A stretch of DNA of 64,000 bases from Acaudatibacter sp050729515 (GCA_050729515.1 JBOHLG010000008.1:50564-114563); one strand, 5' to 3'; positions 47,338 through 58,474 are shown, numbered from the stretch's first letter. Numbers and translations: made by a program. Notes: a model not told the origin generated them from the sequence alone.

Positions 47338-47889
47338 ATGCCGCCCCACATCGTCTCACGCGCCGCCTGTGTGGCGTTCTGCCTCGGACTTTTGCCATCC
47401 GCGGCGTCGGCGCGGCCTCGCGCGGCTGCGAGAGACGCGAGCGCCCTCGCGCCAGCGGTGCAGGCGGTCATCGACTGCCGAGGGATCGCCGATCCGACGA
47501 ACCGCCTGGCCTGCTACGATGCGGCGGTGGCCAAGATGGGAGCGGCCGAGTCGTCGGGGGATCTCGTCACCATCGACCGCGCCCAGAGGCGCAAGGCCCG
47601 GCGCGAGGCCTTCGGCCTGCCGCTTCCCTCCCTCGGCTTCCTCGAGCGCGGCCTTACCCCTTCGGAGGCCAATCACATCGACGTAGTGATCGCCAGAGCC
47701 TCGCAAGGTCCCTACGGCCGCTGGACCGTCTCCCTGGACGACGGGGCGGTATGGTCGCAGGTCGACGATTATCAGCCTTCGCGCCCCCCTCATCCCGGAT
47801 CCCACGCCGACATTCGGAAAGGGTTCCTGGGGAGCTATTTCATGAAGATCGACGGCCAGCAGGCGATCAAGGTCCGCCGCGACCGCTGA
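47338..47889 (+). CDS. secreted hypothetical protein with RLACYDAA motif
   Basis: A 183-aa protein with a signal peptide (MPPHIVSRAACVAFCLGLLP, cleaved near SASA). The mature N-terminus shows CRGIADPTNRLACYDAAVA at about residues 49-67, a motif common in small periplasmic proteins of unknown function. The rest (RASQGPYGRWTVSLDDGAVW and SYFMKIDGQQAIKVRRDR) looks like a compact beta-domain. The start ATG lies just before the signal peptide. The next gene starts 11 nt after the stop, so they form an operon. Confidence 0.75.
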   Translation: MPPHIVSRAACVAFCLGLLPSAASARPRAAARDASALAPAVQAVIDCRGIADPTNRLACYDAAVAKMGAAESSGDLVTIDRAQRRKARREAFGLPLPSLGFLERGLTPSEANHIDVVIARASQGPYGRWTVSLDDGAVWSQVDDYQPSRPPHPGSHADIRKGFLGSYFMKIDGQQAIKVRRDR

Positions 47890-47900
47890 AGGATCCAGTG

Positions 47901-48308
47901 ATGAGCGATTTTCGCACGGTGACCGCGGTCTTTTCAGTCGGCCCTCAGATCTCTCTCGCGGATGTCGCGCAAGCCGCGCGAGAGGGCTTCACTCGGATCA
48001 TCAACAACCGGCCGGACGGCGAGGCGCCGGACCAACCCGCCGGCCAGGAGATCGCGGCGGCCGCCGAGCAGGCGGGGATCGCCTATCTCGCCAACCCGGT
48101 GGTTGGCCGGCCCTCGGCCGAGCAGGCGGCCGAGCAGTCGCGGGCCGCGAGCGCCGGCGGCCGGACCCTCGCCTTCTGCCGCTCGGGGACGCGATCGATC
48201 GCTGCCTGGGCCATCGGTGAGCTCGCCGCCGGCCGGGCGAGCCGAGCCGAACTCGTCGAATTGGCCCGCGCCGCTGGCTACGATCTTTCGGCGATCCTCG
48301 AGGGGTAG
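47901..48308 (+). CDS. TIGR01244 / DUF442 sulfur-transfer or phosphatase-like protein
   Basis: A 135-aa protein of the DUF442 (BLH/TIGR01244) family with a cysteine-phosphatase-like fold. The Cys-x5-Arg loop is FCRSGTRSIAAWA, near residue 93. N-terminal INNRPDGEAPDQP and the helix preceding the loop are typical. Members occur with sulfide or beta-lactamase-fold enzymes and may act in sulfur metabolism. It is cotranscribed with the secreted protein upstream and converges on a small secreted protein at 48364. Confidence 0.87.
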   Translation: MSDFRTVTAVFSVGPQISLADVAQAAREGFTRIINNRPDGEAPDQPAGQEIAAAAEQAGIAYLANPVVGRPSAEQAAEQSRAASAGGRTLAFCRSGTRSIAAWAIGELAAGRASRAELVELARAAGYDLSAILEG

Positions 48309-48363
48309 ACGAGGCGGATCGCTCCGAACGCGAAGCGGGGGCGAGGCCGCCTCGGCGCGACGA

Positions 48364-48735
48364 TCAGTTCCCACCGTAGCCGGTGCTATGAATGGTGCGC
48401 AGCGCCTGAGCCTCTTGCGCCGAGATGGTTTCCCATTGAGCGCGGGTGTGGCATTGCCTCTCGCCGCCGAGGCGGCTGCCGCCTTCGGCCATCGAATCCT
48501 CGCTGGCCACGTTCTTGCAGACCACATGGTTGGGATCCTTGGCGTCGGCCAGTTTCTCCTCTTCCTTGGCCTTCCGCTTGGCTTCCTTCTGGGCCTGCTT
48601 CTGCTGCTTGGCGGTGAGGGGGGCGGACGCCGTCCCCTGGGCCACGGTCGCCGAGGCCTGGTCGGTCTGGGCGAAGACGGGCGGGGCGACGAAGGCGACG
48701 CTGGCGAGCGCTGCGGCGAGAACGATGAGGCGCAT
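48364..48735 (-). CDS. small secreted Lys/Ala-rich protein
   Basis: A 123-aa protein with a signal peptide (MRLIVLAAALASVAFVAPPVFA) and a Lys/Glu/Gln-rich helical segment (KQQKQAQKEAKRKAKEEEK). It has two Cys (VVCKNV and QCHTRAQWE). I do not recognise a named family. It resembles small alphaproteobacterial proteins with a conserved CHTRAQW end. It is probably periplasmic. The MBL hydrolase gene is divergent, 76 nt away. Confidence 0.7.
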   Translation of the reverse strand: MRLIVLAAALASVAFVAPPVFAQTDQASATVAQGTASAPLTAKQQKQAQKEAKRKAKEEEKLADAKDPNHVVCKNVASEDSMAEGGSRLGGERQCHTRAQWETISAQEAQALRTIHSTGYGGN

Positions 48736-48811
48736 GATACTATCTCCCTTGCGCGCGAGCGGCCGAGCTAACGCCTTTGCGCCTCGCCTCGCAAGCTTCT
48801 AAGGGGCGGCG

Positions 48812-49705
48812 ATGATCCCATTCGTGCGCGAGATCGATGTCGAGTACGGCCGGTGCGACGAGGTTTCCCCCCTCATCCGGCGGGTGATCGCGGCCAATTC
48901 CGGCCCGTTCACCTACAAAGGCACCGGGACCTACATCGTGGGAAGGGGCGAGGTTGCGGTGATCGACCCTGGCCCGGCCATGAGTGAGCACCTCGAGGCG
49001 CTGAAGCGGGCTCTTGAAGGCGAGAGGATCTCGGCCATCCTCGTCACCCACCACCATCTCGACCATTCCCCGCTCGCCCGCCCGCTTTCGGAATGGTCGG
49101 GCGCCAAGGTCTTCGGCCGGGCCGCGCCCGAACGGGCGAACGTCGAGGCGGACGGCCCGAGGCTCGAGGAAGGACGTGACGAGTTCGTCCCGGACGTGAC
49201 CATCGAGGAGGGCGAGACCTTCGAAGGCCCCGGCTGGCGTCTCGAGGCCCTGCGTACGCCCGGCCACACCTCCAACCATGTCTGCTTTGCGCTCACCCAG
49301 GAGAACGCGCTCTTCTCGGGCGATCACGTCATGGGCTGGTCGACCACCGTGGTGACCCCGCCCGACGGCGACATGGACGCCTACATGGCGAGCCTGGAGA
49401 AGGTGGCCGAGCGGGGCTTCACCACACTCTGGCCGACCCACGGGCCGCCGGTGAGGGAGGCCGCCCCGTTCCTTGCGGCCTACGCCGAGCACCGCCGCGA
49501 GCGCGAAAGGCAGATCCTTGCCGCCCTGGCGTCGGGACGATCGACCATCGAGGCCATGGTGCCGCGGCTCTACGCCAGCGTCGACAAGCGCCTCTGGCCG
49601 GCGGCCGCGAGGAGCGTTTTGGCCCACCTGATCAGCCTCACGCGGGCCGGGCGCGTCGCCTGCGAGGGCGCGCCGTCGCTCGCGAGCGTCTACCGACTAG
49701 GCTGA
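48812..49705 (+). CDS. MBL-fold metallohydrolase (LACTB2-like)
   Basis: A 297-aa metallo-beta-lactamase-fold hydrolase. The metal site is THHHLDHSPL (HxHxDH at about residues 79-84). Further ligands are His in LRTPGHTSNHV, Asp in FSGDHVMGW and His in TLWPTHGPPV. A C-terminal winged-helix-like region resembles LACTB2 proteins, which cleave RNA or thioesters. The substrate is unknown. The 3' end overlaps the convergent cytochrome c gene by 16 nt. Confidence 0.88.
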   Translation: MIPFVREIDVEYGRCDEVSPLIRRVIAANSGPFTYKGTGTYIVGRGEVAVIDPGPAMSEHLEALKRALEGERISAILVTHHHLDHSPLARPLSEWSGAKVFGRAAPERANVEADGPRLEEGRDEFVPDVTIEEGETFEGPGWRLEALRTPGHTSNHVCFALTQENALFSGDHVMGWSTTVVTPPDGDMDAYMASLEKVAERGFTTLWPTHGPPVREAAPFLAAYAEHRRERERQILAALASGRSTIEAMVPRLYASVDKRLWPAAARSVLAHLISLTRAGRVACEGAPSLASVYRLG

Positions 49706-50211
49706 GCGCCGCCCCCGATCTGGGCGATCCGGATCACCGTTCCCGGAGGCTCAGGGACCGGCGAGCCCGGCGGCGGGACCTGATGGGAGACCGGCTGCAG
49801 GCCTTTGAGATAGGTCGCGATCGCCAGGGCGTCGGTCCTGGAGAGATGGGAGAAGGCCTGCCAGGGCATGGGCGGGGCGAGGACCCGGCCGTCGGGGATG
49901 ACCCCGGTGGTGATCGCCGTGGCGATCTGATCCACGCTCCATTTGCCCAGGCCCGTGGCGTCGTCCGGGGTGAGGTTGGGCGGGGCGTAGACGCCGAGCC
50001 CCGTCACTTCGAACTGGACATCCGATCCGCCCAGAAAGCGGCTCATGTCCGGCTTGGGCGAAAAGCCCCCGGGCGTGTGGCAGTCGCTGCAGCCGATCAC
50101 GCTGACCAGATATTGGCCGCGGGCGACGAGCGCCTTGTGGCTCGGCGCGCAGGCGCTGAGAGCAGCGGTGAGAAGGATCGAGGAAATAGCGGCGAGAGTC
50201 TGTCTTTTCAT
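49690..50211 (-). CDS. cytochrome c lipoprotein
   Basis: A 173-aa monohaem cytochrome. The N-terminus is a lipoprotein signal with a lipobox-like LSAC (about residues 18-21). The haem site is CSDCH (about 41-45). The distal Met is probably in APPMPWQAFSHLS, the class I position. It would be anchored to the periplasmic face and carry electrons, possibly for the nearby oxidoreductases, but no partner is adjacent. Confidence 0.87.
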   Translation of the reverse strand: MKRQTLAAISSILLTAALSACAPSHKALVARGQYLVSVIGCSDCHTPGGFSPKPDMSRFLGGSDVQFEVTGLGVYAPPNLTPDDATGLGKWSVDQIATAITTGVIPDGRVLAPPMPWQAFSHLSRTDALAIATYLKGLQPVSHQVPPPGSPVPEPPGTVIRIAQIGGGAQPSR

Positions 50212-50419
50212 GATTGGCCCCCAGTCGAACTAAAAAGACTACCGCGTTCTTTGAACACTCGACAGTCCCAAACTTCCGCTCATTCCGACGAAAGTCGCGA
50301 ACCGGCAAAACTCTCGGCGTGACCGTTGCTGCGGCGCCTGGCGGAGGCCTTTGCCTGGATCCCGGCTCGCGTCTCCCACTTTGCGGGAGCCTTGGCCGGG
50401 ACGGGCGGAGGCTGGCGCC

Positions 50420-52063
<1,644 letters not shown>

Positions 52064-52100
52064 GGGCTCGTCCTCCGCGTTCGTTTCGGTTGTGAAGTAG

Positions 52101-52736
52101 TTAAGGAAAAAGCCGTCGCCGCGTCCAGGTCTCGCCGGCGCACCGCTCGAAGGCGAGGCGCTCGTGGAGGCGGAAGGGCTTCTCGCGCCAGAACTCCAGA
52201 TGCCGGGGGGCGAGGCGGTAGCCCGACCAATGCGGGGGACGGGGAACCTCGCCGAGGCCGAATTTCACGCCCATGGCGGCGACCCGCCGCTCGAGCGCCA
52301 TCGGCCCAGCCATCTCCTGCGACTGGTCCGACGCCCAGGCCCCGATCTGGGCCGAGCGCGGGCGGGTGGCGAAATAGGCGTCGCCCTCCTCTTCGGCGAC
52401 CGGCGAGACGTCGCCGCGGGCGCGCACCTGGCGGCCGAGGCTCTTCCAATGGAAGACGAGGGCGGCACGGGGATTGGCGGCGAGTTCGCGGCCCTTGGCG
52501 CTCGAGGTGTTGGTGAAGAAGGTGAAGCCTCGATGATCGAACCCCTTCAAGAGCACCATGCGGCAATCGGGAAGGCCCTCCGCATCGACGGTGGCGAGCG
52601 CCATGGCTTCGGCGAGATTGGGCTCGGCCTTCTGCGCATCGGCGTACCATTGGCTGAAGAGCGCGATCGGGTCGGTTTCGCCGGAACCGGAGGCGAGGGC
52701 GGGCTCGGCGGCCGACTTGGCTTCTCTGGGGCTCAT
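52101..52736 (-). CDS. pdxH: pyridoxamine 5'-phosphate oxidase
   Basis: A 211-aa flavoprotein that oxidises pyridoxamine/pyridoxine phosphate to pyridoxal 5'-phosphate with FMN. Family features: RMVLLKGFDHRGFTFFTN, RAALVFHWKSLGRQVRARG (FMN and PLP phosphate contacts), the RSAQIGAWASDQS segment and the C-terminal RLAPRHLEFW...RRRLFP. The start ATG 52736 is used. A TTG upstream overlaps the divergent aroC start and is rejected. Housekeeping enzyme. Confidence 0.94.
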   Translation of the reverse strand: MSPREAKSAAEPALASGSGETDPIALFSQWYADAQKAEPNLAEAMALATVDAEGLPDCRMVLLKGFDHRGFTFFTNTSSAKGRELAANPRAALVFHWKSLGRQVRARGDVSPVAEEEGDAYFATRPRSAQIGAWASDQSQEMAGPMALERRVAAMGVKFGLGEVPRPPHWSGYRLAPRHLEFWREKPFRLHERLAFERCAGETWTRRRLFP

Positions 52737-52777
52737 GCGAAACAGTATAGCAAGCTCGAAGATCGAGGCGCGCCGCA

Positions 52778-53914
52778 ATGTCCCATAACAGTTTCGGCCA
52801 TCTCTTCCGCGTCGCCACCTTCGGCGAGAGCCATGGACCGGCGATCGGCTGCGTGGTCGACGGCTGCCCCCCAGGTATCCGGCTCGATGCGGCCGACATC
52901 CAGATCTGGCTCGACCGCCGCCGGCCCGGCCAGGGCCGCTTCGTCTCCCAGAGGCGCGAGCCGGACGAGGTGAAGATCCTTTCCGGGGTGTTCGAGGATG
53001 ACGCCGTCCGCGCCCGCTTCGGCGGGCCGGTCACTACCGGGACCCCGATCTGCCTCCTCATCGAGAACCTCGACCAGCGCTCGCGCGACTATTCGGACAT
53101 TAAGAGCGCCTTTCGGCCCGGCCACGCCGACTGGACCTACTTCGCCAAATACGGCGTGCGCGACTATCGCGGCGGCGGGCGCCAGTCGGCCAGGGAGACG
53201 GCGGCCCGGGTCGCCGCCGGGGCGATCGCCCGCAAGGTCCTGGGCGAGGCGATCGCGATCCGCGCCGCGGTGGTGCAGATCGGGCTCGATCGCATCGATC
53301 GCGCCTGCTGGGACTGGGCGGAGACCTCGAACAATCCCTTTTCGTCGCCCGATAAGGCCATGGTCGAGATTTGGGAGCGGCGCCTGGAGACGGCTCGCAA
53401 GGCCGGCTCGTCCTTGGGGGCCATCGTCGAGGTCGAGGCGACCGGCGTCCCGGCCGGCTGGGGCGCCCCGGTCTACGGCAAGCTCGACGCCGAGCTCGCC
53501 GGCGCCCTGATGTCGATCAACGCCGTCAAGGGCGTTGAGATCGGGGCGGGTTTCGCGGCTGCCGAACTCTCCGGCGAGGAGAACGCCGACGAGATGCGCG
53601 CCGGCCCCGATGGCCCGGTCTTCCTCTCCAACCACGCCGGCGGGATCCTGGGCGGCATTTCCACCGGCGCGCCGGTGACCGCGCGCGTCGCCTTCAAGCC
53701 GACGAGCTCGATCCTCACGCCCCGCCGCTCGCTGAACGAGGCCGGCGAGGAGATCGAGGTGAGGACCACCGGACGCCACGACCCCTGCGTCGGCATCCGC
53801 GGCGCCCCGGTCGTCGAGGCGATGACCGCGCTGGTCCTCGCCGACGCCTTCCTGCGCCATCGCGCCCAGACCGGCGGCGGGGCCTTCGCGCCTGGAAGCT
53901 TCGATCGGAGGTGA
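52778..53914 (+). CDS. aroC: chorismate synthase
   Basis: A 378-aa FMN-dependent enzyme that converts EPSP to chorismate, the last step of the shikimate pathway. Signatures: GESHGPAIGCVVDGCPPG at residues 16-33, RPGQGRFVSQRREPDEV and DYRGGGRQSARETAARVAAG. Length and ends are complete (start MSHNSFGHLFRV). It is divergent from pdxH, with 41 nt between starts. Confidence 0.97.
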   Translation: MSHNSFGHLFRVATFGESHGPAIGCVVDGCPPGIRLDAADIQIWLDRRRPGQGRFVSQRREPDEVKILSGVFEDDAVRARFGGPVTTGTPICLLIENLDQRSRDYSDIKSAFRPGHADWTYFAKYGVRDYRGGGRQSARETAARVAAGAIARKVLGEAIAIRAAVVQIGLDRIDRACWDWAETSNNPFSSPDKAMVEIWERRLETARKAGSSLGAIVEVEATGVPAGWGAPVYGKLDAELAGALMSINAVKGVEIGAGFAAAELSGEENADEMRAGPDGPVFLSNHAGGILGGISTGAPVTARVAFKPTSSILTPRRSLNEAGEEIEVRTTGRHDPCVGIRGAPVVEAMTALVLADAFLRHRAQTGGGAFAPGSFDRR

Positions 53915-53984
53915 GGGCCCGGGATTGCAGTCTAATCCATAGATGTCCATGTTTTCTGTACAAGTGTGGAGAGGGAACAAGCTG

Positions 53985-54227
53985 ATGTCCGGAAAGACGG
54001 TCGCGGCGACGGAATTCAAGGCCAAGTGCCTGAGGCTGATCGAGGAGATGCAACACGACGGAGAGCCGGTGACGATCACGCGTCGCGGTCGGCCGGTCGC
54101 TAGGCTGGTCCGGATCGAGGATCCAGCGCCCAAATCGATCATCGGAGCCTTGAAGGGAACGGTTCTACGCTACGATGATCCATTTTCCCCGGCTGCCGAT
54201 CCGGAGGACTGGGAGGCTCTCCGGTGA
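53985..54227 (+). CDS. Phd/YefM-type antitoxin
   Basis: An 80-aa antitoxin. The N-terminal DNA-binding fold is TVAATEFKAKCLRLIEEMQHDG, followed by TITRRGRPVARLVRI as in Phd/YefM proteins. The C-terminal tail (LRYDDPFSPAADPEDWEAL) would cover the toxin active site. The ATG at 53985 follows GAGAGG. An upstream ATG at 53943 is possible. It overlaps the toxin by 4 nt (GTGA). Confidence 0.82.
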   Translation: MSGKTVAATEFKAKCLRLIEEMQHDGEPVTITRRGRPVARLVRIEDPAPKSIIGALKGTVLRYDDPFSPAADPEDWEALR

Positions 54228-54634
54228 TCCTCCTCGACACCCACGTCCTGATCTGGACGATGGAGGAGGACCACAGGCTCGGGCGCAAGGCCCGCTCGAC
54301 CATCGATGACGAAACCGGCGCATCCGGTATTCTCGTCTCGGCGATCACGCCCTGGGAGGTCGCGCTCTTGGTCGCCAAGGGTCGATTGACGCTGGGCCGC
54401 GAAGTCGGCGAATGGATAAAGCGCGCCCTCTCCGCCGGCGTTCGGCTGGCGGCCTTGGAGCCGGAGATCGCGATCGAGGCGGTGAAGCTTCCCGGGGGAT
54501 TGCACCGCGATCCGGCCGACCGGTTCATTGTCGCCACCGCGCGCCATCGCGGATGTCTGCTTCTGACCGCCGACCGCGCCATTCTCGCCTACGCGGAGCA
54601 AGGACACGTCAGTGTCCTCGACGCCGCCCTCTGA
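54224..54634 (+). CDS. PIN-domain toxin (VapC-like)
   Basis: A 136-aa PIN ribonuclease. The acidic active-site residues are visible: Asp in LLDTHVLIW (D5), Glu in ITPWEVALL (about 45) and Asp in HRDPADRFIVATA (about 98). VapC toxins cleave tRNA or rRNA. GTG start, overlapping the antitoxin stop. The pair sits between aroC and the type I secretion operon. The stop is adjacent to the HlyD stop (54635). Confidence 0.87.
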   Translation: MILLDTHVLIWTMEEDHRLGRKARSTIDDETGASGILVSAITPWEVALLVAKGRLTLGREVGEWIKRALSAGVRLAALEPEIAIEAVKLPGGLHRDPADRFIVATARHRGCLLLTADRAILAYAEQGHVSVLDAAL

Positions 54635-56095
54635 TCACCGCTCGTGGAGACTCTCGTCGGTGCGGCGGGCGAGCGGAGAGAGCAGATAGTTCATGATCGT
54701 GCGCCGGCCGGTCTTGATCTCGGCGGTGACACTCATGCCCGGGACGAGGCGGGCGGCCTTGCCGTCGACCAGCATGTAGTCCTGGGGAAGGGCGATGGTG
54801 GCCAGGAACGTCGGAGGGCCGAGCGGCAGTCGGGCCTGGGCGTCGGGACTGGCCGAGCTGTCCTCGGCCGCCTTGTCCTGGGCGCCGACGGCGTCGCGGC
54901 TGATGTCGACCACCTTGCCCTTGAGCATGCCATAGCGGGTGAAGTTGAAGGTGGCGACCTTCACCGAGGCGTCATCGCCCTTGTGGACGAAGCCGACGTC
55001 GCGGTTGGGAAGCTCCGCCTCCACCTCCAGGGCGCCATTGTCCGGAACAATCACCGCCAGTCGCTGGGCGGGGGTGACGACGCCGCCGACGGTGTGGACG
55101 GCGAGCTCCTCGACGACGCCGGCGATCGGCGCGCGCAGGGTGGTGTCGGTGGAGGCCTTGTCAGCCTTTACCAGATCGGCGGAGAGCTCGGAGGCCTTCT
55201 CCTGGGCCTTGGCGAGGTCGGAAAGCACCCCGGCCTGGAACTCGCTCACCGCCTCAGCGCGCTGCTGGTCGAGCGCGAAGAGGGCGGCTCTGGCCTGGGC
55301 GAGCTTGTCGGCGTCGACGGTCTTCTCGTTCCGGGCGCTAGAGAGCTCCTGCTGGGCGTCGAGCAGGGCGAAGCTGGTTCCAAAGCCCTCGTCGCGCAGC
55401 TTCTGGTGCAGTCGTTCCTTCTCGGCGAGCATCGGCAGGGTGGAGGCGAGGCGGCCGATCTCCGCCTGGGCCTCGGCGACCTGGGCGCGGGCCTCGCTGA
55501 TCTGCTCGTCGAGGCCGGAGAGCTTGGCCGCCTGCTGGTCGGCCTGGGCGTCCAGCGCCGCCTGGGCCTGCGCCACATCGGCGTCGGTGGCGCCGGGCGG
55601 ACGGGCGAGTCGGCTCGCCCCGCCCCGATGGTCCTTGAGCGCGGTCAGGCGCTCCACGTCCAGTTCGGCTGAGACGTAGTCGGAGGAGACGCTCTGCTGA
55701 GTCGCTCCGGCGACGGCCGGGTCGAGCTCGATCAGGGTCTGGCCGGCGCGCACGTGATCGCCGTCGGAGACGAGGATCTGCTTCACCGTTCCCTCCGAGA
55801 CTGGCTGGATGAGCTTGATGCGGCCAACGGGGAGGATGCGGCCCGTGGCGGTGGCGAGGATGTCGACCTTGCCGAAGAGGGCCCAGCCCAGGGCGAAGAG
55901 CATGAAGATGCCGATCGAGATCCCCATCAGGCGGCGCGCCGGCGAGGGCGGGGTCTCCAGGATCTCGAGCGCCGCGGGCAGGAACTCGCGCTCGTCGTTG
56001 ATGTCGAAGCGCTCGACCTCCTTGCGAAGGATGGCGGTGAAGCGGTCGGCGACGACCGGCAGATTGACGCCGATGCGCGGCGGATTCGCGCTCAT
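54635..56095 (-). CDS. HlyD-type membrane fusion protein of a type I secretion system
   Basis: A 486-aa periplasmic adaptor. One TM segment at about residues 55-76 (RLMGISIGIFMLFALGWALF) follows an N-terminal cytoplasmic tail. A lipoyl-like barrel piece comes next (GRIKLIQPVSEGTVKQILVS). A long coiled coil covers residues 150-310 (QAQAALDAQADQQAAKLSGL and neighbours). The second lipoyl half and barrel follow (LRAPIAGVVEELAVHTVGG). The HlyD C-terminal signature is VPGMSVTAEIKTGRRTIMNY. It bridges the HlyB exporter and a TolC-like channel. It overlaps the HlyB gene by 4 nt. No TolC is here. Confidence 0.94.
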   Translation of the reverse strand: MSANPPRIGVNLPVVADRFTAILRKEVERFDINDEREFLPAALEILETPPSPARRLMGISIGIFMLFALGWALFGKVDILATATGRILPVGRIKLIQPVSEGTVKQILVSDGDHVRAGQTLIELDPAVAGATQQSVSSDYVSAELDVERLTALKDHRGGASRLARPPGATDADVAQAQAALDAQADQQAAKLSGLDEQISEARAQVAEAQAEIGRLASTLPMLAEKERLHQKLRDEGFGTSFALLDAQQELSSARNEKTVDADKLAQARAALFALDQQRAEAVSEFQAGVLSDLAKAQEKASELSADLVKADKASTDTTLRAPIAGVVEELAVHTVGGVVTPAQRLAVIVPDNGALEVEAELPNRDVGFVHKGDDASVKVATFNFTRYGMLKGKVVDISRDAVGAQDKAAEDSSASPDAQARLPLGPPTFLATIALPQDYMLVDGKAARLVPGMSVTAEIKTGRRTIMNYLLSPLARRTDESLHER

Positions 56096-58248
56096 GCGAT
56101 CGCCTCGCTGACTTCGCGAAAGCTGCCGCCGCCCTGCAGCCGCCAGAGCCTGGCGTAGCGGCCTCCGGCGCGGATGAGGGCGTCATGGGCGCCATCCTCG
56201 ATGATCCGCCCGTCCTCGATGGTCACGATCCGGTTGGCGTCGCGAAGAGTCGAGAGCCGGTGGGCGATGAGGATCACGGTGCGCCCGGCGCAGATCGCAC
56301 GCATGTTGGCCTGAATCGCCGCCTCGCTCTCATAGTCGAGCGCGCTCGTGGCCTCGTCGAAGATGAGGATGCGCGGATTGCCGACCAGCGCCCGGGCGAT
56401 GGCGATCCTCTGGCGCTGGCCGCCCGAGAGCGAGGCGCCGCGCTCGCCGATGAAGGTCTGGTAGCCCTCCGGAAGCGCGGAGATGAACTCGTGGGCGCCG
56501 GCGAGCTGGGCCGCCGCGACCACCCGCTCCATGTCCATGCCGGGATCGGCGAGCGCGATGTTCTCGCGCACCGTGCGGTTGAAGAGGACGTTTTCCTGCA
56601 GGACGACGCCGATCTGGCGGCGCAGCCAGGCCGGATCTGCCAGAGAGAGGTCCACCCCGTCGACGAGGACCCGGCCGGCCTCGGGCACGTAGAGCCGCTG
56701 GACGAGGCGGGCGAGGGTGCTTTTGCCCGACCCGGAGGAGCCGACGATGCCCAGGATCTCGCCGGCGCGGATCTCCAGCGACACGTCGGAAAGGGCCGGC
56801 TGGGAGTCGAGCCGGTAGCGGAAGGTGACATGCTCGAGGCGGACATCGCCGCGGATCGCCGGCAGGCTCGCCTGCCCCCCGGTCGAGGGCTCCGGCGTGG
56901 TGTTGAGGATGTCGCCCAGCCGATCGACGCTGATCCGCACCTGCTGGAAGTCCTGCCAGAGCTGGGCCAGGCGCAGGACCGGGGCGGCGAGCTGTGAGGA
57001 GATCATGGTGAAGGCGACGAGTTCGCCCACGGTGAGCTTGTCGGCGATGACGAGTTCGGCCCCGAAGAAGAGGATGAGGACGGTCGAGATTCCGTTGATG
57101 AGCTGGGTCGACTGGGTGGCGAGATTGCCGACCCCGATCACCTTGAAGGCGCTCGACACATAGGCGGCGACCTGCTCCTCCCACCGGCGCTGCATCACCG
57201 GCTCCAGGGCCATGGACTTGACCGTCTCGACCCCGCCGACCGCCTCGACCAGGAAGGCCTGGTTCTCCGCCCCGCGGTTGAACCGCTCGTTCAGCCGCTC
57301 GCGGAAGATGGGCGTCAGGCCCAGCGAGAGGAGCACGTAGCAGGGAAGGGCCGCCACCACGATGACGGTGAGAAGGGGGCTGTAGATGAAGAGCACCGCC
57401 AGGTAGATCACCGAGAAGAAGAGATCCAGGACGACGGTGATCGCCGAAGAGCACAGGAACTGCCGGATGGTGTCGAGTTCGCGCACGCGCGCCACCGTGT
57501 CGCCCACGCGCCTGACCTGGAAATAGGCCATGGGCAGAGCAAAGAGATGGCGGAAGAGCCGCGCCCCCAACTCGACATCGATGCGGTTGGAGGTGTGGGC
57601 GAACAGATAGGTGCGAAGACCCCCCAGGATCACCTCGAAGACCTTCAGCACGCCCATGCCGAGGGCGAGGATCTCCAGGGTCGAAAGTCCACGGTGGACG
57701 AAGACCTTGTCGATGATGACCTGGAAGAAGAGCGGGGTGAGGAGTCCGAAGATCTGCAGGAAGAACGAGCCGATGAGGACGTCCTTCAAGGGGTCTTTGT
57801 ACTTTTTCACCGCATCGACGAACCAGGCGATCCCGAAGCGGCGGTAGGGATCGGAGAGGCTGGCGCGCCGGGCGAAGAGGATAAGTCGGCCGCTCCACCG
57901 ATCGGCGAAGACCTCACTGGTCAAGACCTCGGCCGCGCCGCCGAGCGGATCCTGAACCAGGATCTTGCCTTCCACGGCCTTGCCCAGGATCAGCCAGGCG
58001 CCGTTCTTGAGGCGGGCGAGAGCCGGCATCGGAGTCGTCGCCAGCCGCTCCAGGGTGGAGTCGATCGCTCGCGCCTTGACCGGATAGCCCTTGGCGAGAC
58101 GCAGGATCTCGGTCTCGGTGAGATGGGCGCGGCCGGAACGGTGGAGGAGTTCGGCCGGATTGGCGGGGAGGCCGAGAAGCTGGAGGATGAAGGCGAGAGC
58201 GGCCGCGCCGGCGTCGGCGACGCTCGCCCTGGGCGCTTTTTCAGCCAT
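56092..58248 (-). CDS. type I secretion ABC exporter (HlyB-like, degenerate C39 domain)
   Basis: A 718-aa inner-membrane exporter. The N-terminal 130 residues are a C39-like domain without the peptidase Cys (ADAGAAALAFILQLLG at the site), as in HlyB, so it likely binds rather than cuts substrate. The TM domain (about 150-430) is followed by the NBD: Walker A GIVGSSGSGKSTLAR, signature SLSGGQRQR, Walker B ILIFDEATSALD and H-loop LIAHRLST. The ATG at 58248 is used. A longer frame upstream is rejected. The leading candidate substrate is the giant Gly-rich protein 2.3 kb away. This is inference. Confidence 0.94.
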   Translation of the reverse strand: MAEKAPRASVADAGAAALAFILQLLGLPANPAELLHRSGRAHLTETEILRLAKGYPVKARAIDSTLERLATTPMPALARLKNGAWLILGKAVEGKILVQDPLGGAAEVLTSEVFADRWSGRLILFARRASLSDPYRRFGIAWFVDAVKKYKDPLKDVLIGSFFLQIFGLLTPLFFQVIIDKVFVHRGLSTLEILALGMGVLKVFEVILGGLRTYLFAHTSNRIDVELGARLFRHLFALPMAYFQVRRVGDTVARVRELDTIRQFLCSSAITVVLDLFFSVIYLAVLFIYSPLLTVIVVAALPCYVLLSLGLTPIFRERLNERFNRGAENQAFLVEAVGGVETVKSMALEPVMQRRWEEQVAAYVSSAFKVIGVGNLATQSTQLINGISTVLILFFGAELVIADKLTVGELVAFTMISSQLAAPVLRLAQLWQDFQQVRISVDRLGDILNTTPEPSTGGQASLPAIRGDVRLEHVTFRYRLDSQPALSDVSLEIRAGEILGIVGSSGSGKSTLARLVQRLYVPEAGRVLVDGVDLSLADPAWLRRQIGVVLQENVLFNRTVRENIALADPGMDMERVVAAAQLAGAHEFISALPEGYQTFIGERGASLSGGQRQRIAIARALVGNPRILIFDEATSALDYESEAAIQANMRAICAGRTVILIAHRLSTLRDANRIVTIEDGRIIEDGAHDALIRAGGRYARLWRLQGGGSFREVSEAIA

Positions 58249-58403
58249 GAGCCCGGCCCTCTTCGCCGCCCTGGTGGATCGTAGCAAACGGATGGTCCCC
58301 ATCCGATTGTGGTCCGATCGACGTCGATTCAATGTCTCGTGGTGCGACTCCGGCGAGATCGATGGGATGCATGGGAGTGTGTCGCGCCACTAGTTCCGCC
58401 CGT

Positions 58404-58424
58404 CCCTCCGTAGGGAGGGGAGTT
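58404..58424. other. hairpin between HlyB and the PEP-CTERM gene
   Basis: CCCTCC at 58404-58409 and GGAGGG at 58414-58419 form a 6-bp stem around a 4-nt loop, with GAGTTTT after it on the plus strand. On the minus strand, where the adjacent gene would need it, there is no T-run. It may be a weak terminator or leader structure. Confidence 0.3.
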
Positions 58425-58474
58425 TTAATTGAGAGATACGAGCATCCCTAGCGGGAAATTCGGCGCTGCGCGCC